This document shows, piece by piece, positions 18,932 through 28,023 of a stretch of DNA of 64,000 nt. The translations under genes were made by a program, and so were the position numbers. Below the pieces are notes generated by a model. It did no database searches, was not told the origin of the DNA, and was given only the letters and a program-made list of their open reading frames with translations. The first letter of the stretch is position 1. Each line of letters opens with the position of its first letter. The stretch is from Ilyomonas sp965199845 (GTDB lineage Bacteria; Bacteroidota; Bacteroidia; Chitinophagales; Chitinophagaceae): contig CBDATZ010000024.1 in the NCBI GenBank assembly GCA_965199845.1, positions 62,001-126,000 of the forward strand. Reading direction: 5' to 3'.

Positions 18932-21900
18932 ATGATAAATCTCCTTGCTTCGCCAAAAACTACACTTACATTCTTTTGTTTAATTCTGGTAACGGTTTCT
19001 GTAACCATGCCTGCCTGCGAACAGAAAGCCAATGTAAATAACATCAAACAAATGGATACTGCAAAGACAGCACAGTTGGCTGCTTCCATAGAATCAATCG
19101 TCAAACCCGAACTTGCAGACAGTCTTACGCTGAGTTTGTGGGGCGTAGATTCGCTGGTGGTTTCTCCCATTGCAATTGATATAGACGATATAGGCAGAAT
19201 CTATTACACCACAACAGACCGGCAAAAAAATTCAGAATTTGATATTCGCGCTCATCCCGACTGGGAAATTCCGTCAATACAATTGCAAACGGTAGAAGAG
19301 AAACGAGCCTTTTTACACAAAGAATTATCGCCGGAAAACAGTAAGAAAAATACCTGGCTGAAAGACCTTAACGGAGATAGTTCGCACGACTGGAAAGACC
19401 TGACTGTAGAAAAAGAACATGTATTTCGTTTGGAAGATATAAACGGCGATGGCGTGGCTGACCAATCGCAATCATTGGTAGATGATTTTCATGACGAAGT
19501 AACCGATGTTGCCGGCGGCGTTTTGGTAGATCAGGACAATTTATATATTGCCGTGGGTCCCGATTTGTGGCGAATGAAAGACAAAAACAATAATGGCATA
19601 GAAGATGAAAAAACATCCATCTCACATGGTTATGGCGTACACATTGGATTCTCAGGTCACGGAATGTCTGGTGTTGAAATGGGACCTGATGGCAGGATCT
19701 ATTGGCAAATCGGTGATATTGGTTTTAACGGTACAGATAAGAACGGTAAAAAATGGGAATACCCAAACAGCGGCGTCATTGCCCGCTCCAATCCCGATGG
19801 AAGCGACTTTGAAATATTTGCTGCCGGTCTTCGCAATACCCATGAGTTTGCGTTTGATGAATATGGCAACCTGATTAGTGAAGACAACGATGGCGACCAT
19901 CCCGGCGAAAAGGAAAGGCTGGTTTATGTAGTAAATGGCTCTGATGCCGGCTGGCGCAGCAATTGGCAATATGGAAAATACAGAGACAAGGACAATAACA
20001 AATACAAAGTATGGATGGATGAAAAAATGTACGTGCCACGTTTCGAAGGGCAGGCGGCTTACATCACGCCTTGTATTGCCAATTATGTAAGTGGTCCGGC
20101 AGGATTTGTTTACAATCCCGGCACTGCGCTAAGTCCGAAATATAAAAACACCTTTTTTGTTGCTGAATTTGTTGGCAATCCGGCGCAATCGGGCGTGTAT
20201 GGTTTTAAACTGAATCCAAAAGGCGCCACGTTTGAATTGGGAGAAAGTAAAAAAGTCTTGGGTGGTGTTTTGCCTACCGGACTCGATTTTGGTCCTGACG
20301 GCGCGTTGTATGTAGCCGATTGGATTGATGGTTGGGGAACGCATAACTACGGGCGCATCTGGAAGATGGATGATAACAACGGTGCTGCTACGTCTCAACG
20401 CCAGCAAACCAAATCGCTATTAGCTGCTGACTTTAGTAAGCGTAAAGAAGATGAGTTGGGCGACTTATTAAAAAATGAAGACATGCGCGTGCGTTTGAAA
20501 GCACAGTTTGAACTGGTAAAACGTGGCGCTGCGGGTGCTACCGTATTTCAGAAATCATTAAACAAAACAAATAACCAATTAGCAAGAGTTCATGCCATTT
20601 GGGGCATTAGTCAATTAGCCAGGAAAGAAGAAAAATATGGTGATATTTTATTGCCTTTGCTGCGCGATAACGATCCTGAAATCAGAGCACAAGCTGCTAA
20701 ATGGCTGGGCGATATCCGCTATAAAAAAGCAGGCAATAATTTACTGCCGTTATTACAAGATACATTCAGCCGTGCGCGTTTTTTCGCTGCAGAAGCTTTG
20801 GGTAGAATCGCATTCGAACCCGCTATCAATCCCATCATAACAATGCTAAAAGAAAACAACGATAAAGACACTTACTTACGCCACGCCGGAAGCCTGGCGC
20901 TGGCTCGTATTGGAAAAGCAGAACCTGTTATCGCGTTAGCAAACAACCCATCCCGTGCGGTGCGTATTGCAGCCGTAGTAACACTCAGGCGGATGAGCAA
21001 CCCGGGTATTGCTGCGTTCCTGAAAGACACAGATGAATTTATTGTTACAGAAGCTTCGCGCGCTATCAACGATGATCTTTCCATTCCCGGCGCTTTGCCT
21101 GCTTTGGGAAATTTACTGAAGGATACAAAGTTTACAAATGAAGCCTTTATAAGACGTTCTATCAACGCTAATTTGAGAGTGGGAACAGACGAAGCGTTAC
21201 AGAATCTGATTGGTTATTCGCAGGCTCCGGCAAGCCCGGCAAAGATGCGTGCAGAAGCCATAGACGCTCTGAGTACGTGGGCAAAACCTTCGGTAGTAGA
21301 TAGAGTAGACGGGCGATACAGAGGCGTTATTCAAAGAGATGCAGCACCTCTGAAACAGAAGTCCGCTGCTGTGCTGATTAAATTATCAAGCGATAAAGAT
21401 TCCAGTGTACGAATCAGTGCAATCAAAGCCATTAACAGGTTGGGTTTAAAAGAAGCTTCTCCGTATTTGCTTTCGCTTTTAAAGAATGATCCGAAAGCAA
21501 CTGTTCGGGTAGAAGCGCTTACAGCGTTAGCTTCTACGCAGGATGAACATATCAGCGAAGCCATTAAAATAGCGTTGACTGATAAAGACAAAGCTGTCCG
21601 GATTGTTGGTATAGACCTGATTGAAAATCTGAACATATCAAAAGACCTGATGGTGTCTTTATTGTCAGAGGTAATCAATACAAAAACAACAGAAGAAAAA
21701 CAAGCTGCACTTTTAACATTGGGCAAGCTTCCGGTAGCAAATTCGGGAAAGGTTTTAGAAAGCTTGTTGCAACAAATGAAAAGCGGGAAACTCTCTTCAG
21801 AAATTTATCTTGAACTGGCTGATGCCATTGACAGTACACGGTCGCCGGAATTGATAAATCAATACAAACAAATTAGCTCAACACTTTCTACGGACGATTT

Positions 21901-22348
21901 AACGGCGGCTTATGCCGGAAGTTTATTTGGGGGTGATCCGGAACGCGGAAAAAGAATTTTCTTCAGCAATGAATCCACGCAATGTATGAGGTGTCATTCT
22001 TATGATGATATGGGCGGTAATGCGGGTCCGCGTTTAAATGGTGTGGCGTCAAGAATAACACGACCTCAAATACTTGAAGCATTAATTAAACCGAGCGCCC
22101 GGTTAGCGCCAGGTTTTGGTGTGGTTACGCTTAAACTGAAAGATGGAAAAACAGTATCGGGCGTGCTTGAGAATGAGACGCAAAACAGCCTTATTATTAA
22201 ATCAGGTGACGAGCAAAATACAACTATATCGAAGGGAGATGTTGTAACACGAACAAATGCAGCCTCAAGTATGCCTGAAATGAGATATATTCTTACCAAA
22301 AAAGAAATCAGGGATGTGGTGAGTTTCTTATCTACATTAAAAGAGTAA
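18932..22348 (+). CDS. HEAT-repeat c-type cytochrome, PVC-type heme-binding dehydrogenase family
   Basis: A very large (1138-residue) secreted or lipid-anchored protein. The leader ends TVSVTMPACEQ, which could be a lipobox. Residues about 50-480 form a glucose/sorbosone-dehydrogenase-like propeller rich in Asp/Asn loops (DINGDGVADQ, DEYGNLISEDNDGDHP). Residues about 490-970 hold many short helical HEAT-like repeats (DNDPEIRAQAAKWLGDI, SDKDSSVRISAIKAINRLG). The C-terminus is a cytochrome c domain with a CMRCH heme site (about residue 1016). This domain order is known from membrane-associated dehydrogenases in Planctomycetes, Verrucomicrobia and Bacteroidota. Substrate not known; a sugar or polyol is an inference from the propeller. 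Confidence 0.9.
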   Translation: MINLLASPKTTLTFFCLILVTVSVTMPACEQKANVNNIKQMDTAKTAQLAASIESIVKPELADSLTLSLWGVDSLVVSPIAIDIDDIGRIYYTTTDRQKNSEFDIRAHPDWEIPSIQLQTVEEKRAFLHKELSPENSKKNTWLKDLNGDSSHDWKDLTVEKEHVFRLEDINGDGVADQSQSLVDDFHDEVTDVAGGVLVDQDNLYIAVGPDLWRMKDKNNNGIEDEKTSISHGYGVHIGFSGHGMSGVEMGPDGRIYWQIGDIGFNGTDKNGKKWEYPNSGVIARSNPDGSDFEIFAAGLRNTHEFAFDEYGNLISEDNDGDHPGEKERLVYVVNGSDAGWRSNWQYGKYRDKDNNKYKVWMDEKMYVPRFEGQAAYITPCIANYVSGPAGFVYNPGTALSPKYKNTFFVAEFVGNPAQSGVYGFKLNPKGATFELGESKKVLGGVLPTGLDFGPDGALYVADWIDGWGTHNYGRIWKMDDNNGAATSQRQQTKSLLAADFSKRKEDELGDLLKNEDMRVRLKAQFELVKRGAAGATVFQKSLNKTNNQLARVHAIWGISQLARKEEKYGDILLPLLRDNDPEIRAQAAKWLGDIRYKKAGNNLLPLLQDTFSRARFFAAEALGRIAFEPAINPIITMLKENNDKDTYLRHAGSLALARIGKAEPVIALANNPSRAVRIAAVVTLRRMSNPGIAAFLKDTDEFIVTEASRAINDDLSIPGALPALGNLLKDTKFTNEAFIRRSINANLRVGTDEALQNLIGYSQAPASPAKMRAEAIDALSTWAKPSVVDRVDGRYRGVIQRDAAPLKQKSAAVLIKLSSDKDSSVRISAIKAINRLGLKEASPYLLSLLKNDPKATVRVEALTALASTQDEHISEAIKIALTDKDKAVRIVGIDLIENLNISKDLMVSLLSEVINTKTTEEKQAALLTLGKLPVANSGKVLESLLQQMKSGKLSSEIYLELADAIDSTRSPELINQYKQISSTLSTDDLTAAYAGSLFGGDPERGKRIFFSNESTQCMRCHSYDDMGGNAGPRLNGVASRITRPQILEALIKPSARLAPGFGVVTLKLKDGKTVSGVLENETQNSLIIKSGDEQNTTISKGDVVTRTNAASSMPEMRYILTKKEIRDVVSFLSTLKE

Positions 22349-22477
22349 GTAACAAATCTTGTAAGCAAATTACCAGTTGACATTTGCAGATATTTTATTA
22401 CAATATTGTACTCTTTGTTATTTATAAATAAAAAATTTGTGTCAGAAATCTATTTTTGGAGATGTAAGTATTATGTG

Positions 22478-22526
22478 TATCTTAGTATCAGCATCAATTC
22501 AATTCATAATATCAAATCCTAAGATA
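22478..22526 (+). promoter_or_regulatory. Inverted repeat that could close over a start codon
   Basis: TATCTTAG (22478-22485) and CTAAGATA (22519-22526) pair perfectly and extend by G-U pairs. The right arm ends in the A of the ATG of the 72-residue gene that follows, so pairing in the mRNA would hide the start site. The loop is 33 bases. Confidence 0.35.
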
Positions 22527-22744
22527 TGAAAAATGTATCCCGACGTATTTTTATAGAATTTTCATGGTTGACGCTTTCTTTTGGTTTAACATTTTTAGTA
22601 GCGATATTTTTATTTGAGTGGACCTTTTTAAAAGGTGAATTAGGTTCTTGGCTTCCTGTAACATCGCTCTTTTTTGCAGTAACATTTATCGTTTATTTGA
22701 TTAAGGCATTTAAGAAAAAGTCTGCAACAACACTTTCAAGTTAG
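22526..22744 (+). CDS. Small two-helix membrane protein of unknown function
   Basis: 72 residues. Helix 1 is FSWLTLSFGLTFLVAIFLF (about 12-30) and helix 2 is SWLPVTSLFFAVTFIVYLI (about 41-59), ending in the basic tail KAFKKKSATTLSS. I do not recognise the family. It has its own strong terminator downstream and a possible start-codon hairpin upstream, both supporting a real, independently expressed gene. Confidence 0.7.
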   Translation: MKNVSRRIFIEFSWLTLSFGLTFLVAIFLFEWTFLKGELGSWLPVTSLFFAVTFIVYLIKAFKKKSATTLSS

Positions 22745-22792
22745 GTTTACTCATATCAGGTTTTACGCATTAGTTTTATCGACACCTTTAAT

Positions 22793-22830
22793 AAAAAGCC
22801 TTTCTAAATTTTATTTTAGAAAGGCTTTTT
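22793..22830. terminator. Rho-independent terminator, bidirectional
   Basis: AAAAAGCCTTTCTAAA and TTTTAGAAAGGCTTTTT form a long stem with T-runs on both strands. It serves the small membrane protein gene on the plus strand and can also end transcription of the glycosyltransferase gene on the minus strand. Confidence 0.9.
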
Positions 22831-22946
22831 ATTTACCTTATCAGAACTTTCGCATGACAAAGTTTTAGACGGTTGCCAGGTGCAGGATTTTACAACTCTC
22901 CCATAATCGGCAATACGGGTTGTTATCTATTAAGATAAATGCAAGC

Positions 22947-23741
22947 TTACATGTTGCTGGTTATACGAATGGGATGTTCCTGTTGTGAAGACACTGCTTT
23001 GGTACGCACCTTTTTGTGATAATTCTTAAACATGCTCTGCCATTGTATTCTCAATACACCAAGAATACCTTCTTTTAAAATGCCTTTCGACATTTTGCTG
23101 ACACCAAACTGGCGGTCGCGGAACGTGATGGGAACTTCCGCGATTTTAAAACCTAATTTCCAGGCAGCAAATTTCATTTCAACCTGGAACGCGTAGCCAA
23201 CAAACTTGATTTCATCAAAATCAATGGCATCAAGCACTTTACGGGTATAACATACAAAACCGGCGGTCGGGTCGTTTACCGGCATCCAGGTAATAAGCTT
23301 TGTATACAACGCTCCGCCGCGTGAATAAATGTGACGCGAAAGTGGCCAGTTTTCAATCTTTCCTCCGTTTACATAACGACTGCCAACTGCCAGATCGCTA
23401 CCAGCACGGCAAGCAGCATACAATCTATCCAGATCATTTATATCATGAGAAAAATCGGCGTCCATTTCAAAAATATAATCGTACCCTTTTGCCAGCGCCC
23501 ATTTAAAGCCATGAATATAAGCGGTACCCAAACCCAATTTACCTTTGCGCTCTTCTAAAAACAAGCAATCCGGGTATTGAGACATCAGATCTTTTACAAT
23601 CTGTGCAGTGCCATCGGGCGATCCATCGTCTATTACCAGCACGTGATAGTTTTGCTGTAAAGAAAATACAGCGCCGAGAATAGCCGTAATGTTATCCTTC
23701 TCGTTGTAGGTAGGTATAATGACAAGTTTCTTTACAGTCAA
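22947..23741 (-). CDS. Polyprenol monophosphomannose synthase-like glycosyltransferase (GT2)
   Basis: A GT2 family enzyme of about 264 residues. It starts KKLVIIPTYNEKDNI, has DDGSPDGTAQ (about residue 38), the metal-binding DADFSHD (about 90-96) and the GSRYVNGG motif, all typical of dolichol/polyprenol-phosphate mannosyl or glucosyl transferases that charge lipid carriers at the inner membrane. No ATG precedes the conserved start; TTG codons at 23741 and 23771 are the candidates, and 23741 matches the usual N-terminus best. A C-terminal tail after about residue 245 is basic and not membrane-spanning, so this is the Dpm1-like single-domain form. Confidence 0.88.
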   Translation of the reverse strand: MTVKKLVIIPTYNEKDNITAILGAVFSLQQNYHVLVIDDGSPDGTAQIVKDLMSQYPDCLFLEERKGKLGLGTAYIHGFKWALAKGYDYIFEMDADFSHDINDLDRLYAACRAGSDLAVGSRYVNGGKIENWPLSRHIYSRGGALYTKLITWMPVNDPTAGFVCYTRKVLDAIDFDEIKFVGYAFQVEMKFAAWKLGFKIAEVPITFRDRQFGVSKMSKGILKEGILGVLRIQWQSMFKNYHKKVRTKAVSSQQEHPIRITSNM

Positions 23742-23815
23742 AGCACAGGCGTTTAAAAAAGCAAAATACAATTAAATAGACTGAGAAGCGGCATCTGCTT
23801 CTGAAATATTGTTCT

Positions 23816-24586
23816 TTATATTTTTTTTAGCAAAGTGCGGTTAATAATTTCCGTGAGTTTTTCTTTTGTATGTAAGGTAAATTCACCGCGCATCACCCAA
23901 TCGTAATATTGCGGCTCTATCCTCATGACTTCGGTTATGGCTTTTCCTTTGTGTTTACCAAAGTTGTAGCTTTCCACTCCATTTATTTTTATGAGACGAC
24001 GCGAAAAATCTATCGTATCATCTTCGCTGCAGAATTTACAAATGGTTTCTGTTGTATTGCCAAGATTTGGATAGCGTTCTATTTGAGCTTCTAATATTTC
24101 GTACGTTGCGGTAGCATCTGTTTCGGCGCCATGTGCACCAACGAGTTCTTTTTCGCAGTAAAACTTATAGGCTGCGCTAAGTGTGCGCTGCTCCATTTGA
24201 TGAAAGATTTTCTGTACGTCAATCAGTTTGCGGCCTTCCATATTGAAATGTAAATCACAACGTAAAAATTCTTCTATCAGCATCGGAATATCAAAGCGAT
24301 TGCTGTTATATCCTCCGATGTCGCAGCCATCGAGAAACTGCTTCACTTCGTTTGCAACCTGTTTAAAAGTCGGCGCATTTTTTACCATATCATCAGTAAT
24401 GCCATGAATAGCAATCACGACTTCCGGTATTGGCATCTGCGGATTAATCAACTTGCGTTTCACAACGCGTTTGCCATCCGGAAAAATTTTGACAAGCGCA
24501 ATCTCTACAATCTTATCAGTAACCAAATTGATACCCGTGGTTTCCAGGTCAATAAAAGCCACGGGACGCTGCAGCAATAATTTCAT
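23816..24586 (-). CDS. DnaQ-like 3'-5' exonuclease
   Basis: 256 residues with an N-terminal DEDDh exonuclease domain: Exo I FIDLETTG (Asp13, Glu15), IHGITDDMV, Exo II GYNSNRFDIPML, and Exo III HGAETDATATYEIL with the His. The C-terminal 80 residues hold a Cys-rich and basic segment (ICKFCSEDD, YNFGKHKGKAI) ending in a domain that often follows such exonucleases in Bacteroidota. It resembles the epsilon subunit of DNA polymerase III but carries extra C-terminal sequence, so it could act in repair or RNA turnover. Confidence 0.9.
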   Translation of the reverse strand: MKLLLQRPVAFIDLETTGINLVTDKIVEIALVKIFPDGKRVVKRKLINPQMPIPEVVIAIHGITDDMVKNAPTFKQVANEVKQFLDGCDIGGYNSNRFDIPMLIEEFLRCDLHFNMEGRKLIDVQKIFHQMEQRTLSAAYKFYCEKELVGAHGAETDATATYEILEAQIERYPNLGNTTETICKFCSEDDTIDFSRRLIKINGVESYNFGKHKGKAITEVMRIEPQYYDWVMRGEFTLHTKEKLTEIINRTLLKKI

Positions 24587-24625
24587 TAATAGTAAAATTT
24601 ATGAGAAGCGCGAAAATAGGCGTTT

Positions 24626-24709
24626 AAGATTCAAGAGACAAGAAACAAAAATCAAGAGACAAGATTTAAGAAACAAGATTCAAGATATAAGAATGAAGAA
24701 ACAAGAATG
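24626..24709. repeat. Low-complexity intergenic repeat built on CAAGA-type units
   Basis: About 85 bases made of variants of CAAGAGACAAGA and AAACAAGATTCAAGA. It lies between two divergent or unrelated genes upstream of the exonuclease start. A related stretch is visible as the reverse complement at 41229-41272. Such tracts are commonly scattered in Bacteroidota intergenic DNA. Confidence 0.7.
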
Positions 24710-24750
24710 AATTATTAAGATTGTTGCTTACACTTTGCCTCTTGATTTTT

Positions 24751-26427
24751 TTAATTCAGATTCGGACTTTGAAAACTCAGCTTTTTCATACCTGATTTTA
24801 CTTCGGGACAACTCATGAAAAGATTCCAAAGCAAGCCTGTGCGCATGTTTTCAATCATCACAATTTCAGGTCCCTGGTCTATGACAAGATATGAATTGGC
24901 AAACCAGTTATTGGTAAGATTAAAAGCATCTGTAAAACCATAATCACCCCAAATTTTATCGCCTAATTTATAATAAAAGAAACGAAGCGCCGCCATAGAT
25001 TTAGCCGTATCGTAAGGCAAGGAAGAAATGGCGGCTGTCGGAGAAATGGTACCATTATCATTGGTTGGTGAATGCGCACTATAACCATCCTGTTCATCAC
25101 TTGCGGTTAAACCCCAGCATTCATTGCTATAACCGGAAAATGCTTTAGGATTGGCAATACAGTAACTGTAATTAATATCAGTCTGCGCTGTGTTTTGCTG
25201 CCAGTAATCGGACGCATAATTGTCTGATAAATTTTTGGGATTGATACCTAAAAATGAATAATGCGCAAAGAAAAGCGGACCGCCATAATCTTCGCCCAAA
25301 GGCAAAGTAATATTGTAAAATGATTTGCCATTTTTAATGGCGCCGCCTCTTGCCCAGCCATTATCATAAACTTCTTTTGTTATCGTATTTGTTCGCGATG
25401 AAGCAGCCAATGCATACACAATAAGTGCTTCGTTCCAGCCTTGTATTGGCTGATTGATTTGCCAGCCGTAATCCGGACTCCAGTGCCAATACAAAACGTT
25501 TTGATTGTTTTGCTGAAACCACGTCCATTCCACCGCATCCCACAATTGATTGATGGTATTTCGTAAAGCCGTTTCGTTTGCATCGGCATAAGAAAAATAT
25601 TGTCTTGCACATAACAAGCCTTGCATCAGGTAAGACGTTTCTACCAAATCAGCGCCATCATCATACATACTAAACGGAACGGTCGCGCCGGTTGCGCCAT
25701 TTATCCAATGAGCGTAAGTACCATGATAAGCGGTGCAATTATTCTTATAAAAATTGGCGATCTTGGTGATACGTGTTAATGCATCTGCGCGCGATACAAA
25801 TCCCCGGTTGGCGGCGGCAAGCATTGCCATGATGCCAAAGCCGGTTCCGCCGGTTGTAACCACATCGCCCGATGTATTTCGCTCACGGATTAAACCGCTG
25901 GTGGGATGACCAAAATCCCAGAAATATTTAAACGTTTGCTTTTGCACAAGTGTAAGCAGGGAATCATCTGTTATACGCGAAAATTTATCTGTTGAATCCA
26001 GCGTTGTAGTGAGGTTAATGAATGTGGTGTTTTGCAGGCTGCCGCCATCTTTTGATTGTAACGCAGTTGATAACGTTATTGTGTAACTCGTGAGTGGCTG
26101 TAAAGCAGAAGATGGTTGAATAACAAGACTGCTATCGCTGTTTTGAAATGTGCTTGTATAAGTTATAACAGCACCCGCTTTTGATTGAAAACCGACAGCC
26201 GTTGTTACGGTTGATGTATTGAGCGGAGCCGAGAAAGAAAGCTGAATAACGGGCGTTAAATTGAGGTTGGTATTTGTTAAGCCGGAAGAAGTGCCGTTTA
26301 TTTTTAATGATGATAACGTGAAAGACGCAGGCTGCGTATTGGGAGGATACTGCGTGTCGGATCCTTTTTTTGAGCAGGCAAACAAAAAAATTATTATGAT
26401 AGTATATGTGGCTAAATAATATTTCAT
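24751..26427 (-). CDS. GH144-like glucanase (glucoamylase-type PF10091) lipoprotein with N-terminal Ig-like domain
   Basis: 558 residues with a lipoprotein signal (LFACSKKG). Residues about 35-135 form an Ig-like (Big_5) domain, LTPVIQLSFSAPLNTSTV. The rest is an (alpha/alpha)6 barrel: QKQTFKYFWDFGHPTSGLIRE, TGGTGFGIMAMLAAANRGF, PTNDNGTISPTAAISSLPY. These match the PF10091 family, which includes GH144 endo-beta-1,2-glucanases first characterised from Chitinophaga. It sits directly downstream of susC and susD on the same strand, so it is the likely enzyme of this polysaccharide locus. Assignment to beta-1,2-glucan is from the family, not from a residue-level check. Confidence 0.85.
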   Translation of the reverse strand: MKYYLATYTIIIIFLFACSKKGSDTQYPPNTQPASFTLSSLKINGTSSGLTNTNLNLTPVIQLSFSAPLNTSTVTTAVGFQSKAGAVITYTSTFQNSDSSLVIQPSSALQPLTSYTITLSTALQSKDGGSLQNTTFINLTTTLDSTDKFSRITDDSLLTLVQKQTFKYFWDFGHPTSGLIRERNTSGDVVTTGGTGFGIMAMLAAANRGFVSRADALTRITKIANFYKNNCTAYHGTYAHWINGATGATVPFSMYDDGADLVETSYLMQGLLCARQYFSYADANETALRNTINQLWDAVEWTWFQQNNQNVLYWHWSPDYGWQINQPIQGWNEALIVYALAASSRTNTITKEVYDNGWARGGAIKNGKSFYNITLPLGEDYGGPLFFAHYSFLGINPKNLSDNYASDYWQQNTAQTDINYSYCIANPKAFSGYSNECWGLTASDEQDGYSAHSPTNDNGTISPTAAISSLPYDTAKSMAALRFFYYKLGDKIWGDYGFTDAFNLTNNWFANSYLVIDQGPEIVMIENMRTGLLWNLFMSCPEVKSGMKKLSFQSPNLN

Positions 26428-26509
26428 AACCGAATAATAATTTAATAGAAAAGGTTGCTCTTAACCGAACAACCTTTTCATAAAAATTTGTATTACAATA
26501 AGTAATTGC

Positions 26510-28006
26510 TTAATACCCTTTATTTTGAGTAAGAACACCTCCGCTGGCATCGATTTCCGACTGAGGTACAGGAAATACTTCATTCTTGCCATCTACGAAA
26601 CTTTTACCTAAAGCACGCAGAACAGTACCAGCGCGTCCCTGACGAATGAGGTCGAAGAAACGGTCGTATTCCATGCCCAATTCCACTCGTCTTTCGTTCC
26701 AGATTGCTGTACGTAAAGCATCTTGTGCAGCAGCCGGAGAATCTCCCAAACCAGCCCGGTGTCTGACTGCATTTAAAGCGGTAGTTGCAGCCGAGGTATT
26801 ACCTAATTCGTTAGCGGCTTCTGCCTGAATTAAGTAAATATCTCCCATTCGTAAGATGCGAACATTTTTATTTGTATTGTCATCATTACCATCATAGGTT
26901 TCCTGCGTTTTACTTACATAAGCTTTGTAATTATAACGAGGATTAGCTGCACTAACAACAATAACACCATCGAATAATGTATCGCCAATATGAATAATGG
27001 TAGCTTTTTTTCTAACATCGCCGGGTTCGTAAGCATTGTTTAAGTCTTCGCTTGGCGTATTAAAACCCCAACCTGTAAATGCGTCTGTATTGCCTGCAAA
27101 TGCAGCTGCCCGCATGCCCTGCGGAGAAGCAAACTGCTGTATGCCCGACACCGGATTGCCGACTTTACTTTGAATTTCAAATAAAGATTCGATACTGTTT
27201 TCTCCCACTTCTCTCCAGATGGTTGAATAATCCGGAACCAAACCATACGTTCCTAAACTGCCATTTATGATTTGCGTTGTTAAGTCGTAAGCCTGTTGCC
27301 ATTTCTTTTCATACAGACTCACTTTGGCTAACAAACCGGCGGCGGCACCTTTTGTTGCGCGACCAACATCGCTGGCAGCTTGCTGATCTTTTGCAGGTAA
27401 AACACTCATTGCAAAATTCAAATCACTTTCAATAAGCGCATAAATCTGATCAGTAGAAACTCTGGTATTCGCTTTTGCCAGATCAGCCGGGTTGGTAGCA
27501 TCTACAACACTATCAATTAATGGCAATTCTCCGTAAGCACGTACCAATACAAAATAATAATACGCTCTTAAAAAACGCGCTTCACCTAATAAACGTTGCT
27601 GTAGGCTTTGATCTATATTATACTTCGGAACGTTAGCCAATGCCTGGTTGCAATTGGAAACTCCCTGCCAGTTGCCTTTCCACACGTCACTAACCGAGCC
27701 TGCCGTTGCTGTGTAGGTAATCGCGTCCATCTGGTCTTTATCAGAACCCAAATCGCCGGGATCGCTTCCTTTATCTGCATCGTCAGACGTAATACTGGCT
27801 ACTCCCATCCATGAAAAAGCAATGGTTGGCCAAGTCATCAAATTTGTATAACAGGCGTTTACAAATTTGGTTGCATTAGCCGGATCAAGATAAGTAGAAT
27901 CTGTATTTACCAATTGATTTTCAGGAGCCGGATTTAACCAGTCTTTCTTGCAGGAACTTGCAGCCAGGAAAATAAGTACCGCTGCTATAAAAATTTTACT
28001 ATACAT
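26510..28006 (-). CDS. SusD/RagB family glycan-binding outer-membrane lipoprotein
   Basis: 498 residues with a lipobox (FLAASSC, Cys19). The opening KKDWLNPAPENQLV, the TPR-like helical core (LLGEARFLRAYYYFVLVRAYGELPLI) and the closing ELGMEYDRFFDLIRQG plus VFPVPQSEIDAS are standard for SusD proteins. SusD caps the SusC channel and binds oligosaccharide at the cell surface. It starts 17 bases after the susC stop and precedes the GH144-like enzyme. Confidence 0.95.
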   Translation of the reverse strand: MYSKIFIAAVLIFLAASSCKKDWLNPAPENQLVNTDSTYLDPANATKFVNACYTNLMTWPTIAFSWMGVASITSDDADKGSDPGDLGSDKDQMDAITYTATAGSVSDVWKGNWQGVSNCNQALANVPKYNIDQSLQQRLLGEARFLRAYYYFVLVRAYGELPLIDSVVDATNPADLAKANTRVSTDQIYALIESDLNFAMSVLPAKDQQAASDVGRATKGAAAGLLAKVSLYEKKWQQAYDLTTQIINGSLGTYGLVPDYSTIWREVGENSIESLFEIQSKVGNPVSGIQQFASPQGMRAAAFAGNTDAFTGWGFNTPSEDLNNAYEPGDVRKKATIIHIGDTLFDGVIVVSAANPRYNYKAYVSKTQETYDGNDDNTNKNVRILRMGDIYLIQAEAANELGNTSAATTALNAVRHRAGLGDSPAAAQDALRTAIWNERRVELGMEYDRFFDLIRQGRAGTVLRALGKSFVDGKNEVFPVPQSEIDASGGVLTQNKGY

Positions 28007-28023
28007 AATTTAAGCTTTACTTT

